Assembly: GCF_007830445.1 (NCBI RefSeq)
Contig: NZ_VLKR01000016.1
Span: forward strand, 62,001-126,000
Source of the DNA: Sphingobacterium siyangense
GTDB lineage: Bacteria > Bacteroidota > Bacteroidia > Sphingobacteriales > Sphingobacteriaceae
Length of the DNA stretch: 64,000 bases
Direction: 5' to 3'
How positions within the stretch are numbered: the first letter of the stretch is position 1; every line of letters starts with the position of its first letter. Both the position numbers and the translations under genes were made by a program. Positions 51,395 to 59,596 of the stretch are shown here, piece after piece. Under the pieces are notes generated by a model. That model was not told the origin of the DNA. It searched no databases and saw only the letters and a list, made by a program, of their open reading frames with translations.

Positions 51395-51428
51395 CGATTG
51401 CCATAACTAGCCGATTGCCTTAACTAGT
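51395..51428. repeat. Two tandem 17-bp direct repeats
   Basis: CGATTGCCATAACTAGC and CGATTGCCTTAACTAGT follow one another and differ at two positions. They lie 6 bp past the nadE stop on the minus strand, between nadE and the nicotinamidase-like gene. Confidence 0.6.
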
Positions 51429-51433
51429 TAAAA

Positions 51434-52216
51434 TTAACCCTTGAACGTAGGCACTGCTGCAAACTTGTGCGCAGATTGTTGTATACGTTTACGAATAAGT
51501 TCATCTATAACCGGGTTGCCCGATGTACCTTTCAAAATAAACCCATCGATTTGCGCATAAGTCATTCCCAGTTCATCTTCATCTGTCTGTCCTTCCCAAA
51601 GGCCGGCAGACGGACTTTTATACTGAATAGATTCGGGTACGCCCAGGTATTTTGCCAAGGTATATACTTCCTGTTTGGTAACCATTGCCAACGGATTCAG
51701 ATCGTAGGCGCCGTCGCCCCATTTCGTAAAATAACCTACCGTAGCTTCGGCCATATTCCCCGTACCAATAACAAATCTGCTGCCCAGTTGCGCAAACTGA
51801 TACAAATATGTCATGCGAACACGTGGGCGAATATTTGCAAGGCTCAAGGCGCGGTTAGCGGCTGTGGCTTCCGCGACAAATTGTTCTTGATGAATTGCCA
51901 ACGCATCCACAGCAGACTGAATGTCAAACACATGAAACGGAAAATCAAACTTCTGAATAAGCTCCATCGCATGCTGATGACTTTTACTATTATTCATATC
52001 GCTGCCATAGGGCATCATGACCAAGTGAACATCTACTTGTGCCAGACGGCATAAGCAGGCCACAACACTGCAGTCGATACCACCGCTCATTCCCAATACA
52101 AGTCCCTGACGGCCTGCAGATTTCACTTGCTGAGCAATCCAGGATGCCATCAATTGTGCATACTGTGCAACGTTTTCATCCTGGATGAAAAACGGTTTGT
52201 TTACGCTATTTTCCAT
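51434..52216 (-). CDS. nadE: NH3-dependent NAD(+) synthetase
   Basis: The 260-residue product converts nicotinate adenine dinucleotide to NAD. The ATP pyrophosphatase loop GLVLGMSGGIDCSVVACL lies at residues about 38-55. ANIRPRVRMTYLYQFAQ, VIGTGNMAEATVGYFTKWGDGAYDLNP and SAGLWEGQTDEDELGM are all NadE blocks. The length shows that the N-terminal glutaminase domain of larger NadE forms is absent. The start overlaps the nadV stop by 11 bp, so it is co-transcribed in the salvage operon. Confidence 0.95.
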   Translation of the reverse strand: MENSVNKPFFIQDENVAQYAQLMASWIAQQVKSAGRQGLVLGMSGGIDCSVVACLCRLAQVDVHLVMMPYGSDMNNSKSHQHAMELIQKFDFPFHVFDIQSAVDALAIHQEQFVAEATAANRALSLANIRPRVRMTYLYQFAQLGSRFVIGTGNMAEATVGYFTKWGDGAYDLNPLAMVTKQEVYTLAKYLGVPESIQYKSPSAGLWEGQTDEDELGMTYAQIDGFILKGTSGNPVIDELIRKRIQQSAHKFAAVPTFKG

Positions 52217-53714
52217 ATACTCGAATTGTTTCAGTTTTCAATCTATTCCTTATTTCTTCAAAACGCGTTGTGTGTGTAAATTCACCATCCAAATAACAGG
52301 TTTGGAGTAGGTTTCTACTTTCCAGTTCAGCTATAGTTTTTGGATTCAGGTTATCTATTAAACGAAATTCATCATTTTCGAATACCACAGCCACCATACC
52401 CTTTTGTGACTTCTTAAAGTTTCCGGTATCTGTAGCCGGACGTTTCTGAATTGCTTTAAATTCTCCATTGACAATTTCGGCAGTTCCTTTTAACGCAAAA
52501 CCAAAAGTATCGCGTGTAACATATTGATAGGTATAAGAGCCTATTCCCAATATGGTATTGGTGGAAGCAAAGCCCTTATCGAGCAAACCTTGACATATTT
52601 TAGCGGCTCTATCCACTGTAATGGAATCACCATAAACCACTCCGATATGTGGATCCAGCTCCTTAAATCCCTTGCTGTTGGTTGTACCGCCAAAAAGTTC
52701 AAATAAACGTTCGACGATACCTTTCCGAACGGTACTGCGATCAGATGCCACATCACCACAGATAATTTTTACAGGATCGCCACTATCGGGGCGAATAACA
52801 ACTTTTCCTTCCCTAGCCATAATAAGATCTTTCAGTTTCGGCAATACGTTGTCAACTACATTCCAGAGGTCATATGTATCCGACACAATGGAAATATTTC
52901 CACTTGGGTATACCTTGGTGATCAGATGCCGAAATGCTTCCACTTCATCCTCACCATAAGAACACATCACACTGTGCTCCGTAGACGGGGTATACATCAT
53001 TACATCACTTTTTGCATGATAGTAGGATTTCAGATACTCCCTAACGGAAAGCGTAGCTGAGACACCGAAGCTCAACAGATGCCCCCCAGCTGTACGATAA
53101 GCCGTTTCAGGAGAGCCCATGCCACGCATGGAAAAATCACCGGCTTGGGTAAAGACTTTATTGACGTCGCCCGTTTTCTCGGCAAAACCCGTCAATAATC
53201 TTTTATAGCGATCTGCAATTGTCGCTGCTGTCATCGGTGACCAGATATAGGCCGATAATTGTGTTTCCAGATAACCCGGAAGCCAGAAAAAATTGGGATG
53301 TGTATTTTCAATGGTAAACATTGGCACGCCAATAGGCACCAGGCTGCCTTCCGGCAAAGCATTTACTTTGATTGGAAGGTACCCCAGTCGATGTAGATCG
53401 CGAATATGTTTCGATTCATGCATCGATGCGAACTTCGTGTTTGTATTTTCAAAAACAGCTGCTATTGCCTCTTCGTAAGCCGCCACGACCTCCTCTTCCG
53501 GTTGAGCAAAAAAGTTTGCATCAAATGAATTCGTGATTTCGGCCAAGGCCCCCTGCAATCCAAAAAATACAACATGACTAATGCCTTCTATGCGGGACAT
53601 GCGCGGCGTCCAAGTCTCATAAACCCATTGCGTATGTGCAGGGTATTGATCCTTATGGCACAATTTATAACCATCTGTCCAAAGTATTGGATTCATGCTC
53701 ATTGATTTAAACAT
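52206..53714 (-). CDS. nadV: Nicotinamide phosphoribosyltransferase
   Basis: The 502-residue enzyme joins nicotinamide and PRPP to NMN. NAMPT/NadV blocks are ILWTDGYKLCHKDQYP, GDFSMRGMGSPETAYR, STEHSVMCSYG (catalytic His), IVSDTYDLWNVVD, VVIRPDSGDPVKI and GIGSYTYQYVTRDTFGFALK. The length matches human NAMPT and bacterial NadV. The start overlaps the prs stop by 8 bp, so the PRPP-making and PRPP-using enzymes are translated together. ATGs at 53702 and 53696 are alternative starts. Confidence 0.96.
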   Translation of the reverse strand: MFKSMSMNPILWTDGYKLCHKDQYPAHTQWVYETWTPRMSRIEGISHVVFFGLQGALAEITNSFDANFFAQPEEEVVAAYEEAIAAVFENTNTKFASMHESKHIRDLHRLGYLPIKVNALPEGSLVPIGVPMFTIENTHPNFFWLPGYLETQLSAYIWSPMTAATIADRYKRLLTGFAEKTGDVNKVFTQAGDFSMRGMGSPETAYRTAGGHLLSFGVSATLSVREYLKSYYHAKSDVMMYTPSTEHSVMCSYGEDEVEAFRHLITKVYPSGNISIVSDTYDLWNVVDNVLPKLKDLIMAREGKVVIRPDSGDPVKIICGDVASDRSTVRKGIVERLFELFGGTTNSKGFKELDPHIGVVYGDSITVDRAAKICQGLLDKGFASTNTILGIGSYTYQYVTRDTFGFALKGTAEIVNGEFKAIQKRPATDTGNFKKSQKGMVAVVFENDEFRLIDNLNPKTIAELESRNLLQTCYLDGEFTHTTRFEEIRNRLKTETIRVYGK

Positions 53715-54519
53715 AGCTTTCAGTCGTTAAGTTGATATAATTTATTTTGGGGTGCTTGGTATCCATCATAGAATTGGTGGTAAAGACATTGGTTATCGGT
53801 GAATCATCATTCAGCAGGTTCCCTTTAAAAATTCGGGGTTCGCAATGCGTGACCAAAAGATAGACTGCACTGGCTCCCATTTCTTTCAATATTTTCCCTG
53901 CCCAAAGAAATGTTCCCCCTGCCGAACACAGGTCATCGACAATAATACATTTTGCGCCGAGCGGAATATCTCCGGCCTTAAGTTCCATCCCTTCGATCCG
54001 GCCTGTTTGTGGATTCCGCTTTTTCTCAAAAATACAGCTATTTTCATAGCCGCTGTTGATGTAACGTGCGGCAGCTCCTTTATCCGGAAAAACAATCCGA
54101 TCTGATTCCGAAAACTCAAGTTTTTCCATTAATTGTGGCAACCAGTCCAATGCCGGATAAATCCCTACACTGTTCGCTAGTAGCTCCAATGTCACATTGG
54201 AATGCGGTTCGACAACAGATACCGCATCAAATTGCAAACTATTGATAAACTCCGACACATATTTCAATGTAAACAAATCACCTTCAATTTTGCGATCCAT
54301 ACGGCTATAGGGCATATAACGGATCAGTAATCTGCAAGATTCGGTAGGTATTTCATCCAATCGCTTTTTGACAAAAAGCAAGCGGATTAAATCTCCATCC
54401 TCCTGATAAGTAAATTCAATGAGATTGTTCTTTAAGATCAACTGATCAAAATCTTTCACTTTTGTCTCCCCATTTGGAAATTGCTCTGTGACTATCTGAT
54501 GCTTATTTAATACAATCAT
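53707..54519 (-). CDS. prs: Short ribose-phosphate pyrophosphokinase paired with NadV
   Basis: The 270-residue product is about 40 residues shorter than housekeeping Prs. The fold is clear: FPNGETKV (metal/ATP flag-like region), LIRYMPYSRMDRKI (canonical PYxRxDR), EPHSNVT (usual DLHxxQ) and CIIVDDLCSAGGTF, the PRPP-binding loop. It is the first gene of the salvage operon, directly behind the twin-operator promoter. A dedicated role in supplying PRPP to NadV is inferred from overlap and from known nadV-prs pairs in bacteria and phages. Confidence 0.92.
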   Translation of the reverse strand: MIVLNKHQIVTEQFPNGETKVKDFDQLILKNNLIEFTYQEDGDLIRLLFVKKRLDEIPTESCRLLIRYMPYSRMDRKIEGDLFTLKYVSEFINSLQFDAVSVVEPHSNVTLELLANSVGIYPALDWLPQLMEKLEFSESDRIVFPDKGAAARYINSGYENSCIFEKKRNPQTGRIEGMELKAGDIPLGAKCIIVDDLCSAGGTFLWAGKILKEMGASAVYLLVTHCEPRIFKGNLLNDDSPITNVFTTNSMMDTKHPKINYINLTTESYV

Positions 54520-54543
54520 AGCTTTTAATTTTGCTTTCTACTA

Positions 54544-54562
54544 TTGAGTACTTTTTACTCAA
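54544..54562. promoter_or_regulatory. Operator 1 of the NAD salvage operon (inverted repeat)
   Basis: TTGAGTA, five bases, TACTCAA: a perfect inverted repeat with seven-base arms. It directly adjoins the -7 box on the downstream side, covering the likely transcription start. It is a candidate site for the NrtR-type regulator of the same cluster. Confidence 0.65.
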
Positions 54563-54593
54563 CAAATATGAAGATTAAATTTAAGCTTGCAAA
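54563..54593 (-). promoter_or_regulatory. Promoter of the prs-nadV-nadE operon
   Basis: On the minus strand TTTG (54590-54593) is followed after exactly 19 bp by CATATTTG (54563-54570), seven of eight -7 positions. It lies between the two GAGTA/TACTC inverted repeats. Confidence 0.65.
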
Positions 54594-54598
54594 ATAAA

Positions 54599-54617
54599 TT
54601 GAGTACTTTTTACTCAT
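54599..54617. promoter_or_regulatory. Operator 2 of the NAD salvage operon (inverted repeat)
   Basis: The same 19-bp sequence as operator 1 except for its last base, centred 55 bp away and 5 bp upstream of the -33 box. The spacing is close to five helical turns, so two repressor dimers could lie on one face. Confidence 0.65.
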
Positions 54618-54850
54618 AAAATCAAACAACAATACATATAATACTGTATATCAGTAAAATAATTTAAATAAAACAGCGTAGCAAAAAATTCATCCTCCAT
54701 TTCTAAATAGTAAACATGAAACTGATTTCCTGATTAGCGGATAGCTGATCAAGATAAGTATTAAATCGAAACATATGGATATCAAGTCATATCTAACAAC
54801 AATTTTTAATCAGTATTTAGACAGTCATTAGTCACTGATTATACAGTCTA

Positions 54851-54905
54851 CACTGAGTCATCACTGAACAAGCACTGAACGATCACTGAACAAGCACTGA
54901 ACAAA
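54851..54905. repeat. Five tandem 11-bp repeats (CACTGAACnnn)
   Basis: Units start at 54851, 54862, 54873, 54884 and 54895; four read CACTGAAC plus three variable bases and the first reads CACTGAGTCAT. Another CACTGA stands at 54833. The 11-bp period is one helical turn. The rest of the 54618-55223 gap is AT-rich, with a 10-bp stem at 55164-55203 just before the next gene. Confidence 0.75.
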
Positions 54906-55223
54906 CAATGTTAAAAGGTCGAATTTGATATCGCTCTGATCCCTGTTTGCTACTAGGGTTTCCCGCTCTTCGTTCGATTAACGGGTAGAAAGAAAACACG
55001 TCCTACAAGACAAAAAAATGTGATGGAAATATTGACTGCACAAGCCTATAGGAGCTGTTCAGGTGATAAAAAACCACTGAGAGACAGTTCCAATAAAAAT
55101 TAGCTGATTATAGGGATTGAAATTTTGCGATAAAACATGATCTTTGTCTATACCAAAGTCACAAAATTCTTTGTCAGCCCACAAATGTGCTAGCAAAGAA
55201 TTTGAATTACTTAAGCATAAAGC

Positions 55224-55715
55224 ATGGAATTAGCCAATCTTATCAAACAGGATATTGAGTCAATTTTACAGATTGAATCTCAAGACATCAAACAATTGGT
55301 CGAGGACTATCGCGAAGACTTAATGGATGCGGATACCTATGACGCCATTGATGCGTACAATATGCTCTATTCGAATATTTATGAAATGTCCGAGGAAGAA
55401 TACCTCGATGCTTTTCGTACGCTGGGAGAAGCCTATCCAAACTTCGGCAAGGCCGATGAAAATGACATCCAAAAATCAATCGCTGAATTAGAACGATTAA
55501 AACATGCTTTTAATGAACTACAACTCAATACAACAGAAGGTAAACAGCTTCTAGCATTACAATTAGCGGTTTTGGAACTGGACATTCAGGTCTACCAAAA
55601 ACAAACTTTATCGCCGACTACACTTGAGATACAAGCTGAGATCAATTTATTGGAAACCGAATCGTTTGGATTAACCAATCAGATCAATCTGTTTTTAGAA
55701 CAATACCACGATTAG
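55224..55715 (+). CDS. Hypothetical helical protein, first gene of a three-gene unit
   Basis: The 163-residue cytoplasmic product is acidic and highly helical, with probable coiled-coil stretches (IQKSIAELERLKHAFNELQL, LEIQAEINLLETESFGLTNQINLFLEQ). I recognise no family. The next gene starts 2 bp after its stop. A 10-bp hairpin (55164-55203) precedes the start. Confidence 0.7.
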   Translation: MELANLIKQDIESILQIESQDIKQLVEDYREDLMDADTYDAIDAYNMLYSNIYEMSEEEYLDAFRTLGEAYPNFGKADENDIQKSIAELERLKHAFNELQLNTTEGKQLLALQLAVLELDIQVYQKQTLSPTTLEIQAEINLLETESFGLTNQINLFLEQYHD

Positions 55716-55717
55716 TT

Positions 55718-56674
55718 ATGCAATCATTTTATCCGACGAATCGCCTGTGGTTAAAAACAGGTCTTTGCATGCTTTGCTTACTGACCGGTCTCGCAACATC
55801 GTTGTTTGCAGATCAAAACAAGATCGTTTTTCAGTCACAGCAGCAGCCAGGAAACAGATTACCCTTTTACATTACGGACCAAGGGACGCTTTGTTATAAT
55901 TTGCCGGTGGACACCATGGGCGTATATGCCATACAGATCGATCTCAACAGGCTTTTCCCGACCGCAACGGCAGAGCATCTTCGTTCAAAATATTATGAAC
56001 TATCAGACAGCACAATAACAATAATCAACTATGCCGAACCGGCTACCGCCATCAACTATAGGGTTACTGATAACAACTTTGTCATATCCAAATCCTCCGA
56101 TTGGCTCGCGGACTACCAACCTGAATTTCAATTCATCGCTTTGGACAGCCTCAAACACATGGAGAACTTATTCGACACGAACGATTTGGGCGGCCTAATG
56201 CAGTTGGAGGCAACCAAGCTCCCTTTTGAAAATATACTTTTATTTTTTAGTCAGCTGCATGGATTTTCCACAGTAGAGGAATTTAGCAGCAATGCCATTC
56301 ATCGGATTTTAGAAAAGGATCAGTATGCTATTGCCAAACAATTTCATCACTTATTTCTGACGAGAAACAGACAAGTCGATGATTTCGAAGTACTGAAGGC
56401 GGCAATAGAAAAAAACGATATGGATTTTATCCGTAAAACCTCTTTAAATAGTCTAAACCGTCTGGGTATAGATGAAGTTAAAGCGGATTATAGCTTCACA
56501 CAATGTACATTACTTGGAAAAGCGATCTTAATGAAAAACAACATTGCCATAGATTATCTTTTGCAGAAAGGTGCCACCACGGAGAAAGTATATCAATATG
56601 AATCCGACGTATTATCTGCTTTTCAACTCGCCGAAAAGACCAAGTCAAAGAAAATCATTAAACTATTTCAGTAA
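55718..56674 (+). CDS. Hypothetical secreted protein with ankyrin-like C-terminus
   Basis: The 318-residue product has a signal peptide (LCMLCLLTGLATSLFAD, cleavage near residue 32). The middle contains YNLPVDTMGVYAIQIDLNRLFP. The last 90 residues (AAIEKNDMDFIRKTSLNSL, LGKAILMKNNIAIDYLLQKGA, SAFQLAEKTKSKKIIKLF) resemble degenerate ankyrin repeats. It is probably periplasmic. It is co-transcribed with the genes on both sides; the function is unknown. Confidence 0.72.
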   Translation: MQSFYPTNRLWLKTGLCMLCLLTGLATSLFADQNKIVFQSQQQPGNRLPFYITDQGTLCYNLPVDTMGVYAIQIDLNRLFPTATAEHLRSKYYELSDSTITIINYAEPATAINYRVTDNNFVISKSSDWLADYQPEFQFIALDSLKHMENLFDTNDLGGLMQLEATKLPFENILLFFSQLHGFSTVEEFSSNAIHRILEKDQYAIAKQFHHLFLTRNRQVDDFEVLKAAIEKNDMDFIRKTSLNSLNRLGIDEVKADYSFTQCTLLGKAILMKNNIAIDYLLQKGATTEKVYQYESDVLSAFQLAEKTKSKKIIKLFQ

Positions 56675-56689
56675 ATCATACATAAAACA

Positions 56690-57367
56690 ATGAAAAAGAC
56701 ACTTATTTACCTCATATCTCTTGTTAGTTATCTTCTGATCATCGCAGTGCTGACATTGCCAGTTCATGCGCAAAAAAAGCCAATGGTTCCCAAGCAATCG
56801 AAGGCTAATTCAAAACTACCCCAGTTCAACGATGGCGATATGATCTTTCAGTCTTCTATTTCACCGCAATGCAAGGCGATCCAATTAGCAACGCGTTCTC
56901 CGTATTCCCATTGTGGAATTATTTTTTATGAGAACGGTAAACCTTATGTACTGGAAGCCGTACAGCCCGTAACTGTAACTAAGTTAGAACACTGGATTGC
57001 GCGTGGCGAAAAGCAGCATTACGCGGTTAAACGCCTCAAAAATGCAGACCAGGTACTGACCAATTCGACACTGGCCAAAATGAAAGCAATCGGCAAAGAT
57101 TTTATCAGCAAAAATTACGACGCGACATTCGAATGGTCAGACGATAAGATCTATTGCTCGGAATTGATCTGGAAAATATACCAGCGTGGAGCGAACATCG
57201 AAGTTGGGAAGCTTGAGAAACTAAAAGATTTTGATTTAAGCAGCCCCGAAGTGAAAACTAAGCTGAAAGAACGTTATGGTAACAATGTTCCGCTGAATGA
57301 AACGGTCATATCACCCGCCTCAATTTTTAATAGTCCATTGTTGATTACGGTGACGAGTAATTATTAA
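56690..57367 (+). CDS. YiiX/YebB-type permuted papain-fold hydrolase (NlpC/P60 superfamily)
   Basis: The 225-residue product has a signal peptide or anchor (about residues 5-28). The hydrolase domain starts FNDGDMIFQSS and has RSPYSHCGIIFYENGKPYVLEA with the His of the catalytic site, then DDKIYCSELIWKIYQ with the Cys. This circularly permuted order (His before Cys) is typical of YiiX-type enzymes, which act on amide or thioester bonds of lipids or peptides. It is the last gene of its unit and ends 13 bp from the convergent oxidoreductase gene. Confidence 0.88.
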   Translation: MKKTLIYLISLVSYLLIIAVLTLPVHAQKKPMVPKQSKANSKLPQFNDGDMIFQSSISPQCKAIQLATRSPYSHCGIIFYENGKPYVLEAVQPVTVTKLEHWIARGEKQHYAVKRLKNADQVLTNSTLAKMKAIGKDFISKNYDATFEWSDDKIYCSELIWKIYQRGANIEVGKLEKLKDFDLSSPEVKTKLKERYGNNVPLNETVISPASIFNSPLLITVTSNY

Positions 57368-57380
57368 GCAGGCTTGCCCC

Positions 57381-58361
57381 CTATTTTTGAAGCTGAACAA
57401 TATTTCCGCCATTTAATTTACTTTCTTCGGCTGCATCTATAAATGCGCATATTGCCAGAGTTTCCTTTTCGTCAACCGGACTTACACCCGTTTCGAAAAA
57501 CGGAAGGATCTTATCCAACAATGGGCCGTATCCCATAAATTGTCCCAAATGGACAATCTGATCTTTCAAAAAAACCGTTCCACCAAAATCATCCTTTCCC
57601 TCGCGAATACCCCGAAGTGAGGCAACTCTTCCATCCGCCCACTCCCCAACATAAAACGAAGTACCCTGTTCCTGAATAGTCTTTACCGAGCGGCATCCCG
57701 GTCCCATCAATGCAAATAACATTTCGACCCCATGGATGCCATACCAATACAGATCCTTATGCGAAGGTTCCGTTACTGCCGGACAATAGACATCTGCGCC
57801 TATTACCTTAGTCCTATCCAACTCCTGAAGTCCGGTAATATAACGCAAGGAGCTTGATGAAAAAACAGGGCAATCGTAGTTTTTTGCTGATTGAAAAATT
57901 TGGAAAGCGTCTTTATAGGAATTCGCTATTGGTTTATCAATAAATAAAGGTTTTTTAGCTTTGATTACTTGAAGTGCCTGCTCCAGATGAAGATTTCCAT
58001 CATTAGTCTCCAAAAACACATAGTCCACTTTTTTCAATAGCTCGGCAATACTTGATACAATCGAAACACCGAGCTGTTGCACTTCCGCTGTAATTTTCGG
58101 AATACGCTCAATACTTAAGGGAATTGTTTTGCTTCCGTAGGGATAAGCCGCAACAACCCTGTATTTTCCGTAGGGATGATTGCTAGCAGCCGTATTAATC
58201 GCTCTTGTAAAAGCAACAGCGTGTGTAATGTCTAGCCCAATGATCCCTATCTTTTTTACGTTACCATGCTCCGAGAACACCTTATTATTCGCATTAACGG
58301 CATAGGATAATCCAAATGCAAAGGAGGCCATCAAGAATTTTTTTCTATTCATTTGATTCAT
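57381..58361 (-). CDS. Gfo/Idh/MocA-family oxidoreductase
   Basis: The 326-residue product starts with a possible export signal (KKFLMASFAFGLSYAVNAN), which is common for members in Bacteroidota. The NAD-binding part follows (KKIGIIGLDITHAVAFTRAI), with VDYVFLETNDGNLHLEQALQVIKAKKPLFIDKPIANSYKDAF, where DKP holds the conserved Lys. The 17-bp overlap with the M20 gene places it as the last gene of the catabolic operon. The substrate, probably a sugar or sugar acid, is unknown. Confidence 0.88.
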   Translation of the reverse strand: MNQMNRKKFLMASFAFGLSYAVNANNKVFSEHGNVKKIGIIGLDITHAVAFTRAINTAASNHPYGKYRVVAAYPYGSKTIPLSIERIPKITAEVQQLGVSIVSSIAELLKKVDYVFLETNDGNLHLEQALQVIKAKKPLFIDKPIANSYKDAFQIFQSAKNYDCPVFSSSSLRYITGLQELDRTKVIGADVYCPAVTEPSHKDLYWYGIHGVEMLFALMGPGCRSVKTIQEQGTSFYVGEWADGRVASLRGIREGKDDFGGTVFLKDQIVHLGQFMGYGPLLDKILPFFETGVSPVDEKETLAICAFIDAAEESKLNGGNIVQLQK

Positions 58362-59556
58362 TCAAAAGGGAAATAGCTGCATTGACTAAAACAGCGATTG
58401 ATGTTTCGAAAGCCTTTTCATCCAGATTGAACTGTGGATTATGAAGACCATATTGTGTGGCAGAATCGTCATTATTTGTGCCTATCAACATAAACAAGGC
58501 GGGATAACGATAAGAATAATAAGCAAAATCCTCGGCCGCCATCCAGATTTCGAGATCTTGTGGCACACTATTCCCCATCGTCTCCGCGATAATAGTTTTG
58601 ACTTTTTGCGTTAACGCGGGATCATTATAAAGCGCGGGATAACCATGCCGGACTTCAACTTCTACCTTTGCACCAAGCGATACGGGAAGCGTCGCCGCTA
58701 TTTCAGCAACCATTTCCAGCGCCTCCTTGCGCCATACCTCATCCATTGTACGAAATGTTCCGGCTAATTTGACTTCCTCGGGAATAACATTGGCCGCGCC
58801 ATCTCCAATAAAACGACCAAAGGTCAATACAGATGGTACATCAGGGTTGGCTTTCCGACTGACAACTTGCTGTAAGGTGGTGAGTAACTGCGCGCCGATC
58901 ATAATGGGATCAACAGCCCGATGTGGCTCCGCAGCATGGCCACCGCGTCCCTTAATGGTAAAATAGAACTCGTCGCTCGAGGCCATAAATCGCCCGGAAC
59001 GTAAACCGACTTTTCCTACAGAAACACGGGGACTTACATGTAAACCCAGCACAGCTTTAATCGTTCCACCGAAAGATTCCAGAATCCCGGATTCCAAAAC
59101 CTGAATCGCTCCGCCAGGAATCTTTTCCTCAGCAGGCTGAAATAGCAAAACAATTTTACCGGAAAACTCCGTTTTATAATCATTTAATATAGATGCGGCC
59201 CCCAATAGATTAGCCGTATGAAAATCATGACCACAAGCATGCATGACACCACTATTCTTCGATTTATATCCCACATCATTTTGCTCGTCTATCGGTAAAG
59301 CATCAATATCTGCCCGTAATACCACAATATCATCACTTGCCGATTTTTGACCGGTCAGCACAGCCACAACACCTGTTTGAGCGACAATCTCAAATGGTAT
59401 CCCCAAATCCCCGAGTTGTTGCTGAATATAGGCACTTGTCTCGTATTCTTGGAAAGACAATTCAGGATGCTGATGAATATGTCGACGTATTGCAACGATT
59501 TTCGGAAAAATGTTCTCTATCTTGGTATTTAATTCTTTCAGTATTGGCTCGATCAT
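58345..59556 (-). CDS. M20-family amidohydrolase (N-acyl-amino-acid / hippurate hydrolase type)
   Basis: The 403-residue metallopeptidase starts IVAIRRHIHQHPELSFQEYET, then has VLRADIDALPIDEQ, SGVMHACGHDFHTANLLGAA (metal-binding Cys, His, Asp), LLFQPAEEKIPGGAIQ with the catalytic Glu, FYFTIKGRGGHAAEPHRAVDPI in the dimerisation domain, and MAAEDFAYY near the end. It should cleave an N-acyl or N-carbamoyl bond in the cytoplasm. In this operon it may remove an acyl group from an amino sugar or amino acid. Confidence 0.93.
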   Translation of the reverse strand: MIEPILKELNTKIENIFPKIVAIRRHIHQHPELSFQEYETSAYIQQQLGDLGIPFEIVAQTGVVAVLTGQKSASDDIVVLRADIDALPIDEQNDVGYKSKNSGVMHACGHDFHTANLLGAASILNDYKTEFSGKIVLLFQPAEEKIPGGAIQVLESGILESFGGTIKAVLGLHVSPRVSVGKVGLRSGRFMASSDEFYFTIKGRGGHAAEPHRAVDPIMIGAQLLTTLQQVVSRKANPDVPSVLTFGRFIGDGAANVIPEEVKLAGTFRTMDEVWRKEALEMVAEIAATLPVSLGAKVEVEVRHGYPALYNDPALTQKVKTIIAETMGNSVPQDLEIWMAAEDFAYYSYRYPALFMLIGTNNDDSATQYGLHNPQFNLDEKAFETSIAVLVNAAISLLNESNE

Positions 59557-59596
59557 CTGGATAAGTTTTAAAAGTTTAACACTTCAACAAGTTAAG

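Noticed and set aside
49628..54519. NAD cluster as a prophage remnant or anti-phage counter-defence island
   Set aside because: No structural, integrase or replication genes of phage origin are nearby, and a regulator of host NAD genes is included; base composition does not stand out.
54833..54905. Short repeats as a CRISPR array
   Set aside because: The period is 11 bp with three variable bases, so there are no spacers, and no cas genes are present.
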